64,000 bases of DNA, taken from Actinocatenispora thailandica (lineage in GTDB: Bacteria > Actinomycetota > Actinomycetes > Mycobacteriales > Micromonosporaceae). The position numbers were made by a program, and so were the translations under genes. Below, one piece after another: positions 45,734 through 54,613 of the stretch (positions within the stretch are counted from its first letter, which is position 1; each line of letters opens with the position of its first letter). Where the stretch lies: assembly GCF_016865425.1 (NCBI RefSeq), contig NZ_AP023355.1:4772198-4836197 (forward strand). Reading direction: 5' to 3'. The notes under the pieces are model-generated. The model saw only the letters and a program-made list of their open reading frames with translations, did not search any database and was not told the DNA's origin.

Positions 45734-47296
45734 ATGACGAACGCAGACGTGGTGGTGGTCGGTGGCGGCCCGGTCGGCCTGATGGTGGCCGGTGAGCTGC
45801 TGGTACGGGGCGTGTCGGTGACGGTGCTGGAGCGGCTGGCGGAGCCGAGCGAGACGATCAAGGCGGGCTCGATCAGCGGCCGTACGGTCGAGCTGCTGGA
45901 ACGGGCCGGCCTGGGAGCCGGGCTGGCCGAGCTCGAGCGGCGACTCGTGGCGGCGCTGCCGGTACGAAGCGGCGTGCGGCCGGGGCTTCGGGGCCACTTC
46001 GCGGGCATCTTCAAGCTCGGGTTCGCGCCCGACGAACTGCCGGCGGCGATGGAACTGCTGCGGCTGCGACCGCGGGGCCTGGTGGCGGCCGGCGAGGCGG
46101 GTGTCGCCTCGATCGGCCGACCGATGATGATCATGCCGCAGCTGGAGCTGGAACGGCTGCTCGGTCACTGGGTCGACGGCCTGGGCGGGACGGTCCGGCG
46201 CGGCGTCGAGGTCACCGCGGTGGTGGACGACGGCGGCGGGGTGACCGTCGAGTCGTCCGACGGCGACACCCTGCGGGCGCGGTACCTGGTGGGCTGCGAC
46301 GGCGGTCGCAGCACGGTGCGGCGACTCGCCGGCTTCGCGTTCCCCGGTACGGCGCCCACCATGACCGGGCACCAGGCCATCGTCGAGTTGGCCGGGGCGG
46401 CGGACCTACCCGGTGGCTGGACCCGCACCGACACCGGCCTGCTGGTGAACGGCCCGTTCCCCGGCCGGGTCCTCACGGTGGAGTTCGACGGGCCGCCGGC
46501 GGACCGGGACGCGCCGGTCACCGCCGCCGAGGTGCAGGCGAGCCTGCGCCGGGTCAGCGGTGTCCCGGTCACCGTCACGGCGATGCGCACGGCGACCCGG
46601 TTCACCGACAACGCCCGGCTGGCCGACGGGTACCGGCGGGGCCGGGTGCTGCTCGCCGGGGACGCGGCGCACGTGCACTCGCCGTTCGGCGGGCAGGGGC
46701 TGAACCTGGGGCTGGGCGACGCGGCGAACCTCGGCTGGAAGCTCGCCGCGGTGCTGGCCGGCGACGCCGGCGAGTCGCTGCTGGACAGCTACACCGCGGA
46801 GCGGCACCCGGTGGCGGCGCGGGTGCTCGCCAACACCCGGGCTCAGCTGGCGCTGTTGCGGCCGGATCCGCAGTCCGGGGCGCTGCGCGCGTTGTTCGCC
46901 GAGCTGATGGATCTGGAGCAGGTCAACTGGCACCTGACGTCGATGCTCGGCGGGCTGGACGTGCGGTACGCGACCGGTGGGCATCCGCTGCTCGGCCGGT
47001 TCTGCCCGGACCCGGGGCTGGTGACCGCGGACGGTCCGGTACCGCTGGCGGAGTTGACCCTCGACGGTCGCGGGCTGCTGCTGGAGATGGCCGGCGACCC
47101 GGCGGTGGTCGCGGCGGCGGCCGGGCACGCCGACCGGGTCCGGGTGATCTCCGCGCGCGCCAGCAACGTCGGTGCCGTCACCGGCCTGCTGGTCCGTCCG
47201 GACGGCCACGTCGCGTGGGTCGCCGACCGGACGGCACCGGCCGATCTGGACGCGCTGTCGACCGCGTTGACGACCTGGTTCGGCCCGGCCCGCTGA
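45734..47296 (+). CDS. FAD-dependent aromatic monooxygenase (PheA/TfdB type)
   Basis: A 520-residue flavoprotein hydroxylase. FAD motifs: VVVVGGGPVGLMVAGELL at the start, YLVGCDGGRSTVRR near residue 190-203 (DG motif) and LLAGDAAHVHSPFGGQGLNL near 310-330 (GD motif), followed by GDAANLGWKLAAVL. The C-terminal thioredoxin-like domain (LVTADGPVPLAELTLDGRGL to VAWVADRT) completes the family layout. Such enzymes hydroxylate phenols or polyketide aromatics using NAD(P)H; no biosynthetic cluster is adjacent, so the substrate is unknown. ATG 45734 directly follows the repeat array. Confidence 0.9.
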   Translation: MTNADVVVVGGGPVGLMVAGELLVRGVSVTVLERLAEPSETIKAGSISGRTVELLERAGLGAGLAELERRLVAALPVRSGVRPGLRGHFAGIFKLGFAPDELPAAMELLRLRPRGLVAAGEAGVASIGRPMMIMPQLELERLLGHWVDGLGGTVRRGVEVTAVVDDGGGVTVESSDGDTLRARYLVGCDGGRSTVRRLAGFAFPGTAPTMTGHQAIVELAGAADLPGGWTRTDTGLLVNGPFPGRVLTVEFDGPPADRDAPVTAAEVQASLRRVSGVPVTVTAMRTATRFTDNARLADGYRRGRVLLAGDAAHVHSPFGGQGLNLGLGDAANLGWKLAAVLAGDAGESLLDSYTAERHPVAARVLANTRAQLALLRPDPQSGALRALFAELMDLEQVNWHLTSMLGGLDVRYATGGHPLLGRFCPDPGLVTADGPVPLAELTLDGRGLLLEMAGDPAVVAAAAGHADRVRVISARASNVGAVTGLLVRPDGHVAWVADRTAPADLDALSTALTTWFGPAR

Positions 47297-47341
47297 CGGT
47301 GCCGGCGCTCCGGCGGGACGTGGCCGGCCCCGTCGCACCAG

Positions 47342-47364
47342 ACACCCGGAGCGACACCGGGTGT
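47342..47364. terminator. hairpin in a convergent gap
   Basis: 8-base arms 47342-47349 and 47357-47364 (ACACCCGG and its complement), extendable with one bulge by CACC/GGTG, between the hydroxylase and glgC ends. Confidence 0.4.
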
Positions 47365-47435
47365 GGTGTCCGGGTCCACGGAACCGGCCCGGCGCACCCG
47401 GGCGCCATCCCCGGGTCGGGTGGAGCGCGGCTGGC

Positions 47436-48662
47436 TCAGCGCCGCTGGTGGACCGGTTCGCCCTTGCCGAGCACGACGATGCCGGAGTCGGTGACGGTGT
47501 GGAACTCGCGGTCGCGGCTCAGGTCGGTACCGAGGTGGGCGCCGGGCGGGACGACCACGTTCTTGTCCAGGATGGCGTGCTGGACCACCGCGCCGCGGCC
47601 GATCCGGACCCCGTCGGAGAGCACCGAGTCCTCCACCCAGGCGCCGTCCTCGACCATCACGTCGGGTGACAGCACCGAGCGGGCGACCGTACCGGTGACG
47701 ATGCAGCCGGCGGAGACCAGCGACTCGTACGCCCGGCCGCCGAGCACGAACTTCGCCGGCGGCAGCGGCGGCACGTGGCCACGGATCGGCCAGTCGCTGT
47801 TGTACAGGTTGAAGACCGGGTGCAGCGAGACCAGGTCGAGGTGGGCGGCGTAGTACGCGTCGATGGTGCCGACGTCGCGCCAGTAGCCGCGGTCGCGTTC
47901 GGTGGCGCCGGGCACGTCGTTCGCGGCGAAGTCGTAGACGGCGGCGTCGCCCTTGTCGACCAGCATCGGGATGATGTTGCCGCCCATGTCGTGCGCGGAC
48001 GCCGGGTCCTCCGAGTCGGTGCGCAGCGCGTCGATCAGCGCGTCCGCGGTGAACACGTAGTTGCCCATCGAGGCGTACGCGTGGGTGTCGTCGCCGGGGA
48101 TGCCCGGCGGCTGCGCCGGCTTCTCCAGGAACCGGGTGATGGTCTTGCCGTCGTCGGCGGTCTCGATGACGCCGAACGCCCGCGCGTCGTCCCGCGGTAC
48201 CCGGATTCCGGCCACGGTCGCGGCGGCGCCGGAGGCGATGTGCGCCTCGACCATCTGGCGCGGATCCATCCGGTACACGTGATCGGCGCCGAACACGATG
48301 ATGTAGTCGGGCCCCTCGTCGTACACCAGGTTGAGCGACTGGAAGATCGCGTCCGCGGAGCCGGTGTACCACCGGGGGCCGAGCCGCTGCTGCGCCGGCA
48401 CGGGCGTGATGTACTGCCCGAGCATCGAACTCATCCGCCAGGTCTGCGAGATGTGCCGGTCCAGCGAGTGCGACTTGTACTGGGTGAGCACGCACAGCTT
48501 GAGGTAGCCGGCGTTGACCAGGTTGGACAGCACGAAGTCGATCAGCCGGTACTGCCCGCCGAACGGCACCGCGGGCTTCGCCCGATCGGCGGTCAGCGGC
48601 ATCAGCCGTTTGCCCTCGCCGCCGGCGAGAACGATGCCCAACACCCGTGCCTCGCGCGCCAT
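47436..48662 (-). CDS. glgC: glucose-1-phosphate adenylyltransferase
   Basis: A 408-residue ADP-glucose pyrophosphorylase, the committed step of glycogen synthesis (glucose-1-phosphate plus ATP to ADP-glucose). Nucleotide-binding [20 protein letters not shown] at residue 12-31, [16 protein letters not shown], the [12 protein letters not shown] region, and the catalytic [11 protein letters not shown]. The C-terminal third is the left-handed helix domain. ATG 48662 is chosen over the open frame to 48707. No glgA or other glycogen gene is adjacent, whereas glgA is often divergent in related genomes. Confidence 0.95.
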   Translation of the reverse strand: MAREARVLGIVLAGGEGKRLMPLTADRAKPAVPFGGQYRLIDFVLSNLVNAGYLKLCVLTQYKSHSLDRHISQTWRMSSMLGQYITPVPAQQRLGPRWYTGSADAIFQSLNLVYDEGPDYIIVFGADHVYRMDPRQMVEAHIASGAAATVAGIRVPRDDARAFGVIETADDGKTITRFLEKPAQPPGIPGDDTHAYASMGNYVFTADALIDALRTDSEDPASAHDMGGNIIPMLVDKGDAAVYDFAANDVPGATERDRGYWRDVGTIDAYYAAHLDLVSLHPVFNLYNSDWPIRGHVPPLPPAKFVLGGRAYESLVSAGCIVTGTVARSVLSPDVMVEDGAWVEDSVLSDGVRIGRGAVVQHAILDKNVVVPPGAHLGTDLSRDREFHTVTDSGIVVLGKGEPVHQRR

Positions 48663-48847
48663 GTCCGAACCATAGTCGCGATTGCGGTGCGCGGCACCCT
48701 GGGACACAGCCTGTTAACGCGGTACTGATCCGTTCGCCACCCCGCCGCCCTCCGTCGGCCCGCACGCCGGCCGGTGAGGCGCCCCGCTACCGCGTCGACC
48801 AGGCAGGTGGGCCGGCCGCCGCGCCGCGCGAGCCCGGGGTCGACGGG

Positions 48848-49201
48848 TCAGGCGTCGTGCGAGCCGACGCAGAACTCGTTGCCGGCCGGGTCTGCGAGGA
48901 CGGTCCAGTGCACGCCCGGCATGGTGTGCTCGGCGATCTTGCTGGCGCCGATCGCGACCAACCGGTCGACCTCGGCCGGTACGTCGTCGGTGCGCAGGTC
49001 CACGTGCACCCGGTTCTTCCCGGCCCTGGGTTCGGGCACCTGCTGCAGCCCCAGCTCGGGTTCGCCGTCGCCGCCGGCACCGAGCAGCACGAACTCGTCG
49101 GACTCGAACACCGCGGCCACGTCCAGAGCGGCCGACCAGAACCGGGCGAGCGCGCGCGGCTCGGCGCAGTCGATGGTCACCATTCCGATGTGCAGCCCCA
49201 T
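48848..49201 (-). CDS. VOC (glyoxalase-like) family protein
   Basis: A 117-residue vicinal-oxygen-chelate protein. It has the paired beta-alpha-beta-beta-beta modules: MVTIDCAEPRALARFWSAAL at the N-terminus and KNRVHVDLRTDDVPAEVDRL to VLADPAGNEFCVG at the end, the latter with the family Glu. It fits the Glyoxalase_6-like group common in actinobacteria, with unknown substrate. ATG 49201 starts similarity. Confidence 0.88.
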   Translation of the reverse strand: MGLHIGMVTIDCAEPRALARFWSAALDVAAVFESDEFVLLGAGGDGEPELGLQQVPEPRAGKNRVHVDLRTDDVPAEVDRLVAIGASKIAEHTMPGVHWTVLADPAGNEFCVGSHDA

Positions 49202-49253
49202 ACCGGCACGGTAGGTCGGCGCCACGGGGCGGGACGGGGATATTGCGCAGCGT

Positions 49254-49592
49254 TCAACCGGCGGCGGGGACCAACTGGCGGTCGCCGTCCCAGTCGATGA
49301 CCTCGTGTCCGAACCGGGTGTCGAGGTCGCCGTCCCGGTCCCGCACCCCCATCGCCACCTCGTACCGCCCGAAGCCGTACCGGCCGGCCGCGAGGGTGGC
49401 GAGCGCCCAGCCGCGCATGCCGTGTTTGACCTGCTCGACGGTCTGCTCCTCGGCCACCACCTGCACGCTGCCGATGACGCACTCGTCCAGGTCGACCGGG
49501 TCGTCCCCGACCAGGCGGGTCAGCGTGAAGCAGTACGCGGCGCGGTCCTCGTCGTCGATGTAGTGCATCCCTCGGTCCGTCCCCACCCACAT
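49254..49592 (-). CDS. hypothetical protein
   Basis: A 112-residue acidic protein I do not recognise. It begins MWVGTDRGMHYIDDEDRAAY and is rich in Asp and Gly, with no signal peptide, membrane span or Cys pair. ATG 49592 has AGGAG nine bases upstream; starts up to 49628 are possible. It is divergent from the XRE regulator gene across about 140 AT-richer bases. Confidence 0.6.
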   Translation of the reverse strand: MWVGTDRGMHYIDDEDRAAYCFTLTRLVGDDPVDLDECVIGSVQVVAEEQTVEQVKHGMRGWALATLAAGRYGFGRYEVAMGVRDRDGDLDTRFGHEVIDWDGDRQLVPAAG

Positions 49593-49730
49593 GACTCTCA
49601 GCTCCTTCTCGCACTCGGAACGCGACACCGCGACTGTACGACATGGTTGGTAATATCACCAGACCGGCATCTCAGTTTGAGCGAGGTTCCATCGCCCGGA
49701 TAGTGTTGGCGCAGCCGAAAGGGGGCGGTC

Positions 49731-50582
49731 GTGACGGCGACTTCACCGGTCATCAAGGCCTGGGAACTCGGCATCCGCCTCCGGGAGTACCGACAGCAGG
49801 CTGGCCTGACCGCGACCGAGACCGCCAAGAACATCGGCGTCACGCAGGGCCATGTCTCCGCGGTCGAAGCGGGCCGCCCCAAGTTGACCGCCGACCGCCT
49901 CGCCCAACTCTGCACGCTCTACGACATCGGTTCCGACGAACGTGTCGAGCTGGAATCACTCCGCCTGGGCGCGAACGAGAAAGCCTGGTGGCACGAATAC
50001 GGAGGGATCTTCAGCGCCGAGCTGCAAAAGTTCTTCGGCCTCGAAGCCGGCGCCGAATGTGTGCGTAGCTACCACAGCGAACTGATCTATGGCCTCTTCC
50101 AGACCGAGGAGTACACCCGGGCGCTCATCGCCGGCGGCACGCCGCACGTGCGTTTGACCGAGGTGGAGCGAAGGGTTCAAGCACGGATGGCCCGGCGCAA
50201 TCGATTGGCCGGGACTGATCCTCTCCAGATCTCGTGCCTCCTTGCCGAGAGCACCCTCCGGCAGAACATCGGCGGCAGGGATGTCATGGCAGCACAGCTG
50301 GATCACCTCGTCATGCTCTCCAGCCAGCCCAACATCCAGCTGCGCGTGCTTCCGTTCTCGCTTGGAGTGCACCCTTCGATCGGCGCTCCTTACCAGGTTC
50401 TGTCTTTCGAGTCACCACGCCTACATGACATCGTGTGGCAGGAGATTCTCACCTCAACCGCGATCGTGGACAGCCGAGACGATGTCGCCGACTATGTCCT
50501 CACCTACCACATGACGGAGCGCCTTGCCTTGAGCGAGGACGAATCGATTACCTTCATCCAAGACATTCGCAAGGAGGTGTGA
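49731..50582 (+). CDS. XRE-family regulator with DUF5753 domain
   Basis: A 283-residue regulator. Residues 8-65 form a Cro/C1 helix-turn-helix (LGIRLREYRQQAGLTATETA, VTQGHVSAVEAGRPKLTADR). The rest is the DUF5753 domain (ELIYGLFQTEEYTRALI, MLSSQPNIQLRVLPFSLGVH, FESPRLHDIVWQEILTSTAI). Actinomycetes carry many such genes, nearly always followed by a DUF397 gene, here four bases downstream. Some pairs control development or antibiotic production, and some behave like toxin-antitoxin systems. GTG 49731 follows AAAGGGGG. Codons are less GC-biased than neighbours, hinting at transfer. Confidence 0.92.
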   Translation: MTATSPVIKAWELGIRLREYRQQAGLTATETAKNIGVTQGHVSAVEAGRPKLTADRLAQLCTLYDIGSDERVELESLRLGANEKAWWHEYGGIFSAELQKFFGLEAGAECVRSYHSELIYGLFQTEEYTRALIAGGTPHVRLTEVERRVQARMARRNRLAGTDPLQISCLLAESTLRQNIGGRDVMAAQLDHLVMLSSQPNIQLRVLPFSLGVHPSIGAPYQVLSFESPRLHDIVWQEILTSTAIVDSRDDVADYVLTYHMTERLALSEDESITFIQDIRKEV

Positions 50583-50586
50583 CCCG

Positions 50587-50775
50587 ATGACATCCCACGG
50601 TGGCGAGTGGTTCAAGTCGAGTCGTAGTGCGGACAACCAGCAGTGTGTGGAAGTGCGGTTCGCCGGGGCGGTGGGGGTGCGAGACTCCAAGGATCGCAAT
50701 GGGCCGGCGCTGGACGTCGACGCCTCGGCGTGGCGCGCGTTCGTCGCGGCGGTGCGGGCCGGCCAGTACGACTGA
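50587..50775 (+). CDS. DUF397 protein
   Basis: A 62-residue protein with the complete DUF397 pattern: GEWFKSSRSADNQQCVEVRF, then VGVRDSKDRNGPALDVDASA and WRAFVAAVRAGQYD. It starts at ATG 50587, four bases after the XRE gene, with AAGGAGG inside the end of that gene, so they are one operon. DUF397 proteins act as partners, possibly antagonists, of the DUF5753 regulators. Confidence 0.93.
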   Translation: MTSHGGEWFKSSRSADNQQCVEVRFAGAVGVRDSKDRNGPALDVDASAWRAFVAAVRAGQYD

Positions 50776-50817
50776 ATCCACTGTGGAGTGTCCATGGTGG
50801 AGTTGTGAGGGGTGGGC

Positions 50818-51693
50818 ATGAAACTCGGTTTGCACTACTGGACATACTCCGAACCGCAGGATCCCCGGTCGATCGCGCCGACGCTGGAGCGCTCCGCCTG
50901 GCTCGCCGATCAGGCCGGCTTCAGCAGCTTCACGGTGATGGACCACTACTTCCAGATGGAGCATCGGGCGCAGGCCACCGAACCGATGCTGGAGGGCTAC
51001 ACCGCCCTCGGCTACGTGGCGGGCCACACCAGCCGGGCCACCCTCGGGCTGATGGTGACCGGCGTGATGTACCGCTACCCCGGCCTGCTCGCCAAGATCG
51101 TCACCACCCTGGACGTGCTGTCCGAGGGCCGGGCGCGGCTGGGCATCGGCGCCTCCTGGTACGAGCGGGAGCAGCGCGCGCTCGGGGTGCCGGTGGTGCC
51201 GGTCGCGGAGCGGTTCGAGCGGCTGGAGGAGACGGTCCAGATCTGCCGGCAGATGTGGAGCGACGACGACGGGCCCTACCAGGGCAAGCACTACCAGCTG
51301 GCGGAGACGATCTGCTCGCCGCGGCCGATCACCCGGCCGCATCCGCCGATCCTGATCGGTGGCGGCGGCGAGCAGAAGACGCTGCGGCTGGTCGCGAAGT
51401 ACGGCGACGCCTGCAACCTGTTCGCCAGCAGCCCGGACGACATCGCGCACAAGCTCGACGTGCTGCGCACGCACTGCGCCAACGAGGGCACCGACTACGA
51501 CCGGATCGCGAAGACCGCACTGGCCACGGTCGATCCGCTGGACGACCCGGACGCGTTCGTCGCGGCGGCCGAGCAGTACGCCACGCTCGGCATCAGCGAG
51601 CTGGAGGTCATGCCCAACCCCGGCCAGAACCCGGTGGAGTTCACCGAGAAGGTCGCCCAGCGGATCCTGCCCCGGCTGTCCGCCATCGGCTGA
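50818..51693 (+). CDS. F420-dependent LLM-class oxidoreductase
   Basis: A 291-residue luciferase-like TIM-barrel enzyme. Features: LGLHYWTYSEPQDPR at the start, FSSFTVMDHYFQM, the HTSRATLGLMVTGVMYRYPG strand with its cis-peptide region, RARLGIGASWYEREQRALGV for the F420 phosphate, and RPHPPILIGGGGEQKTLRL. This is the TIGR03560/TIGR03619-like F420 branch. The substrate is unknown. ATG 50818 follows GAGGGG; GTG 50812 is possible. A hairpin follows the stop. Confidence 0.92.
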   Translation: MKLGLHYWTYSEPQDPRSIAPTLERSAWLADQAGFSSFTVMDHYFQMEHRAQATEPMLEGYTALGYVAGHTSRATLGLMVTGVMYRYPGLLAKIVTTLDVLSEGRARLGIGASWYEREQRALGVPVVPVAERFERLEETVQICRQMWSDDDGPYQGKHYQLAETICSPRPITRPHPPILIGGGGEQKTLRLVAKYGDACNLFASSPDDIAHKLDVLRTHCANEGTDYDRIAKTALATVDPLDDPDAFVAAAEQYATLGISELEVMPNPGQNPVEFTEKVAQRILPRLSAIG

Positions 51694-51725
51694 CCAGCCC
51701 GGCGGGGGCCGCCGGCACCCCAGCG

Positions 51726-51757
51726 CGCCGGCCCCGGCAAGCGTGCCGGGGCCGGCG
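51726..51757 (+). terminator. hairpin terminator after the LLM oxidoreductase gene
   Basis: Perfect 14-base arms 51726-51739 and 51744-51757 (CGCCGGCCCCGGCA and its complement) with the 4-base loop AGCG. A run of CGCCC repeats follows at 51770-51798. Confidence 0.7.
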
Positions 51758-51876
51758 ACGCCACACCGCCCCGCCCCGCCCCGCCCCGCCACGCCCCGCT
51801 TCCGCCGCATCGGCCAACGGCCGCGCGGCCCGGCTTCGACGCCCGGCACACCGAGACCGGGCGTCGAGGCGGACCC

Positions 51877-52374
51877 TCAGCTCGCCCCCGCGGACCGGAC
51901 CAGCGCCAGCACCAGGCAGCCGAACGCGGCGGTCGCGGTCACCGCGCGAACCAGGTTCCAGCGCACCCACACCGCCTCGAACGCCTCCCGTACCGCGGCC
52001 GGCTCGGCCAGCCGGGCCGGGTCGCCGGCGGCGGCCAACCGGTCGTTGAGCGGGACGTTCACCCGGCCGGTGATCAGGAACATCACCAGGTAGAGCAGCA
52101 GACCGGCGAGCACCCACGGCAGCGCCGGGCGGGCGCCGGCCGGGAGGTGCAGCGCCGCCGCCGCGACCACCGGCAGCAGCACACCGACGAACACCAGCAG
52201 GAACCAGCCGTTCAGGATCGCCCGGTTGATCCGCTGCATCACGTCGACGAACGTCCGGTCGTCGGCCCCACGCAGCGCCGGCATCACCGCCACCGCGAAC
52301 GCGTAGAACAACCCCGCCATCAGCCCGAACCCCAGCGTGGCCAGCCCCAGCGTCACTTCCCGCGCCACCAGCAT
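51877..52374 (-). CDS. DUF1772/anthrone oxygenase family membrane protein
   Basis: A 165-residue protein with four membrane helices (ATLGFGLMAGLFYAFAVAVM; WFLLVFVGVLLPVVAAAALH; LPWVLAGLLLYLVMFLITGR; AVTATAAFGCLVLALV). The motif ITGRVNVPLNDRLA before the last helix and RWNLVRAVTATAA after it define the DUF1772/anthrone oxygenase-like family. A few relatives act on polyketide anthrones; most are uncharacterised. ATG 52374 follows GGGGGAA. Convergent with the LLM gene. Confidence 0.88.
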   Translation of the reverse strand: MLVAREVTLGLATLGFGLMAGLFYAFAVAVMPALRGADDRTFVDVMQRINRAILNGWFLLVFVGVLLPVVAAAALHLPAGARPALPWVLAGLLLYLVMFLITGRVNVPLNDRLAAAGDPARLAEPAAVREAFEAVWVRWNLVRAVTATAAFGCLVLALVRSAGAS

Positions 52375-52578
52375 CAGCGTTCCCCCATCGCGTACCCGGG
52401 ATGCGCGGTCACCGCGCTCCGTCCTGCTCCAGCAAACCGGAGCCGGCGGCGTGCGGCCATCGTCGTGACGCTCATCCGCATCCGCGTGCGTCTTCGCCCG
52501 GTGGCGCCTGCCCGCCGGGTACCGCATTGGTCGGCCTCAGCGGCGCCTGGCCGGTCGAGCCGACCCGGGCCGACCCGA

Positions 52579-53022
52579 TCAGCGGTCGGTGCCGGCCCCC
52601 GGCGGGTCGGCCGGCTCACCGGCCGGCGCGGGCCGGCGGCCGACGTGAGCCGCCAGCACGAAACCCACCAGCGCCGCCAGCGTGCCGGCGGCGGCGAGAC
52701 CGAGGTGGAACGCCGGCCAGAACGACCGCTGGTACGGCGGGCCGGCGTGGCCGAGGAAGGCCACCGCCCAACCCAGCGCGTACAGCCCGAGGATCGACAC
52801 GGCCATCTGCGGCGGCCGCCCCCGCAGCGCGGCGCAGCCAGCCGCGCCGGCAACCAGCGCGGGCGGCGCCACGCACAACTGCACCGCCTCCGCGGTGTGC
52901 CACAACAGCGACCCGAGCATCCCACCGGCAGCCGCCGCGGCCACCCCGATCAGGATCGCCAGCGCGCACCGCCAGACCACGGTCCAGCGGCCGAGCACCT
53001 CGACCCGCATCACGTCGGCCAC
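52579..53022 (-). CDS. four-span membrane protein of unknown function
   Basis: A 147-residue protein with four predicted helices (WRCALAILIGVAAAAAGGML; LCVAPPALVAGAAGCAALRG; MAVSILGLYALGWAVAFLGH; FHLGLAAAGTLAALVGFVLA) and a Pro-rich end. Not recognised. GTG 53022 is used; a later ATG at 53010 is possible. It lies 48 bases after the radical SAM gene in the same direction and may be cotranscribed with it. Confidence 0.65.
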   Translation of the reverse strand: MADVMRVEVLGRWTVVWRCALAILIGVAAAAAGGMLGSLLWHTAEAVQLCVAPPALVAGAAGCAALRGRPPQMAVSILGLYALGWAVAFLGHAGPPYQRSFWPAFHLGLAAAGTLAALVGFVLAAHVGRRPAPAGEPADPPGAGTDR

Positions 53023-53070
53023 GCGCGCACCCTACCGCCGGCGCGGCCCGGGCAGCAGGTCCGGATCCGC

Positions 53071-54432
53071 TCAGGAGCCCGCGGTCGGCTCCGGCGGCAG
53101 CGTGTCCATGAACGAGCTGACCGAGAAGACCGCGTTGCCGGCGCCGGGCGGACCGTACCCGGGCGGCGCGCTGAGCTTGTTGCGCTCCATCGTCTCCCGG
53201 TAGGCGGTGAGCAGCTTCAGGTGGTACTCCAGCGGCGCGCCCTGCGGGTTCGCCCTGCCCAGCGGCGTGGTCGGTTCCGGGCACCAGGTGGTGAACCGCG
53301 GCGTGATCCCGCGGGACATGAAGTATTCCAGGCCCTCGGCGGTCGACTCGATCGCCGCGTCCACGTCGGTGAAACCGTGCGGCGCGGCCATCTCGACACC
53401 GGCCACGAAGTTCGGGATCACGTTGCGGGCGCCGAACACGTCGGCCGCGTCCAGGATGCGGCGGTGCCACTCCTCGCGACCGACGTAGCGCTCCTTGCCC
53501 GGGCAGTACAGCTCGAACAGCCGCTTGTCCCACACCTCGTAGTTGGGGTGGTAGATGCGGATGCCGTAGTCGAAGAACCGCTGCACGTCGGCCTTCGGCA
53601 GCGCCTGCGCGACCACCTTGCCGATCCACCGGCCCGGGAACCGCTCCTCGATGGCCTTCGCGTACCGCCCGTAGAAGTCGGCCTCGGCCAGCCCCTCCAC
53701 CGTCTTCGTGACGCTGCCGCCGGTCAGGGTGTACGCGGTGGACAGCTTCGCCGTGTCGTACTCGTCGATGATCGCGAGCGCCTCCAGCACCTCGTCCACC
53801 GGCTTGACCCCGGTGTACGGCCGGCCGGCCTTCTTGTGCTGGCGCCAGTTGTGGTTGATGTCGCAGTACTGGCACTCCTCCTTGGCGCCGAAGTACTGGC
53901 AGACCCGGAAGACCGTCAGGTAGATCAGGTAGCCCCACTGGATCGTCGGCGCCACCTCCATCACCTGCTTGCCGTTGCCGAGCGCGTGCCGGTAGTACTC
54001 CGGCATCGGCGGCAGCCCGACGTCCGCGATGGCCCGGCCGTCCACGTGCAGCCGCAGCAGCCCGTCGTCGCCGGCCGCCACCCGGTACGGCGAGGCGGGG
54101 TTCACCCGCACCGACACCACGGTGCGGCGCAACCCGAACGGCCCGCCGGTCAGCACGATCTCCTCCGGCGGCCGACGCAGCGCGGCACTGCCCAGCTCCG
54201 GCAGCTCCCGGTGGTCGAACGAGAAGATGAAGTAGGACTTCGGCTTGACCTCGCCGTCCTCGTTGTCGGTCAGCGCCGAGTCGTCGAACGCCATTCCGGT
54301 GCGCAGCAGGTCTTCCTTGAGGATCGCCTCCGGCGGCAGCTGGCCGAACCGCTGCATCGCGTCTTCCAGCAGTTCGCCCCGCGGCATCTGCTCCGCGCGC
54401 GTCGCGCCGAGACTCACCCCGACCTCAGCCAT
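53071..54432 (-). CDS. radical SAM protein with CX8CX2C cluster motif
   Basis: A 453-residue protein. The cysteines that would bind the 4Fe-4S cluster are Cys178, Cys187 and Cys190 (VCQYFGAKEECQYCDINH), a spacing of CX8CX2C in place of CX3CX2C. Downstream is a TIM-barrel-like half (GVKPVDEVLEALAIIDEYDT, TGGSVTKTVEGL, RIYHPNYEVW, VIPNFVAGVEM, SRGITPRFTTWCPEP) with the radical SAM pattern of strand ends. The first 160 residues are a strand-rich domain (FGLRRTVVSVRVNPASPYRV). Reaction unknown. ATG 54432 follows GGGAGGGG. It resembles a recurrent actinobacterial group without assigned role. Confidence 0.85.
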   Translation of the reverse strand: MAEVGVSLGATRAEQMPRGELLEDAMQRFGQLPPEAILKEDLLRTGMAFDDSALTDNEDGEVKPKSYFIFSFDHRELPELGSAALRRPPEEIVLTGGPFGLRRTVVSVRVNPASPYRVAAGDDGLLRLHVDGRAIADVGLPPMPEYYRHALGNGKQVMEVAPTIQWGYLIYLTVFRVCQYFGAKEECQYCDINHNWRQHKKAGRPYTGVKPVDEVLEALAIIDEYDTAKLSTAYTLTGGSVTKTVEGLAEADFYGRYAKAIEERFPGRWIGKVVAQALPKADVQRFFDYGIRIYHPNYEVWDKRLFELYCPGKERYVGREEWHRRILDAADVFGARNVIPNFVAGVEMAAPHGFTDVDAAIESTAEGLEYFMSRGITPRFTTWCPEPTTPLGRANPQGAPLEYHLKLLTAYRETMERNKLSAPPGYGPPGAGNAVFSVSSFMDTLPPEPTAGS

Positions 54433-54537
54433 CGCCACCCCTCCCGGCGTCCACTCTCCCCGCCACCGTACGCCGGTCCCCTCCCCGGCACCCGGGCCCG
54501 TCCGACCCCGGGTGACGCGCCCCATCCAACCCACCCG

Positions 54538-54606
54538 TCTGGTTGATCATGGCGTCGTCGTGAACGGCAAGCGCTTTCCACTCAGCTGGCACCATGATCG
54601 ACCAGA
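54538..54606. repeat. 69-bp palindromic intergenic element
   Basis: Arms 54538-54552 TCTGGTTGATCATGG and 54592-54606 match inversely at 14 of 15 positions around a 39-base middle with AAGCGCTTTCC. TGATCATG-ended palindromes of this size recur between genes in Micromonosporaceae, as I recall, so this is probably a REP- or MITE-like family. It sits just upstream of the radical SAM start and just past the nucleotidase stop. Confidence 0.65.
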
Positions 54607-54613
54607 GGTGGCA

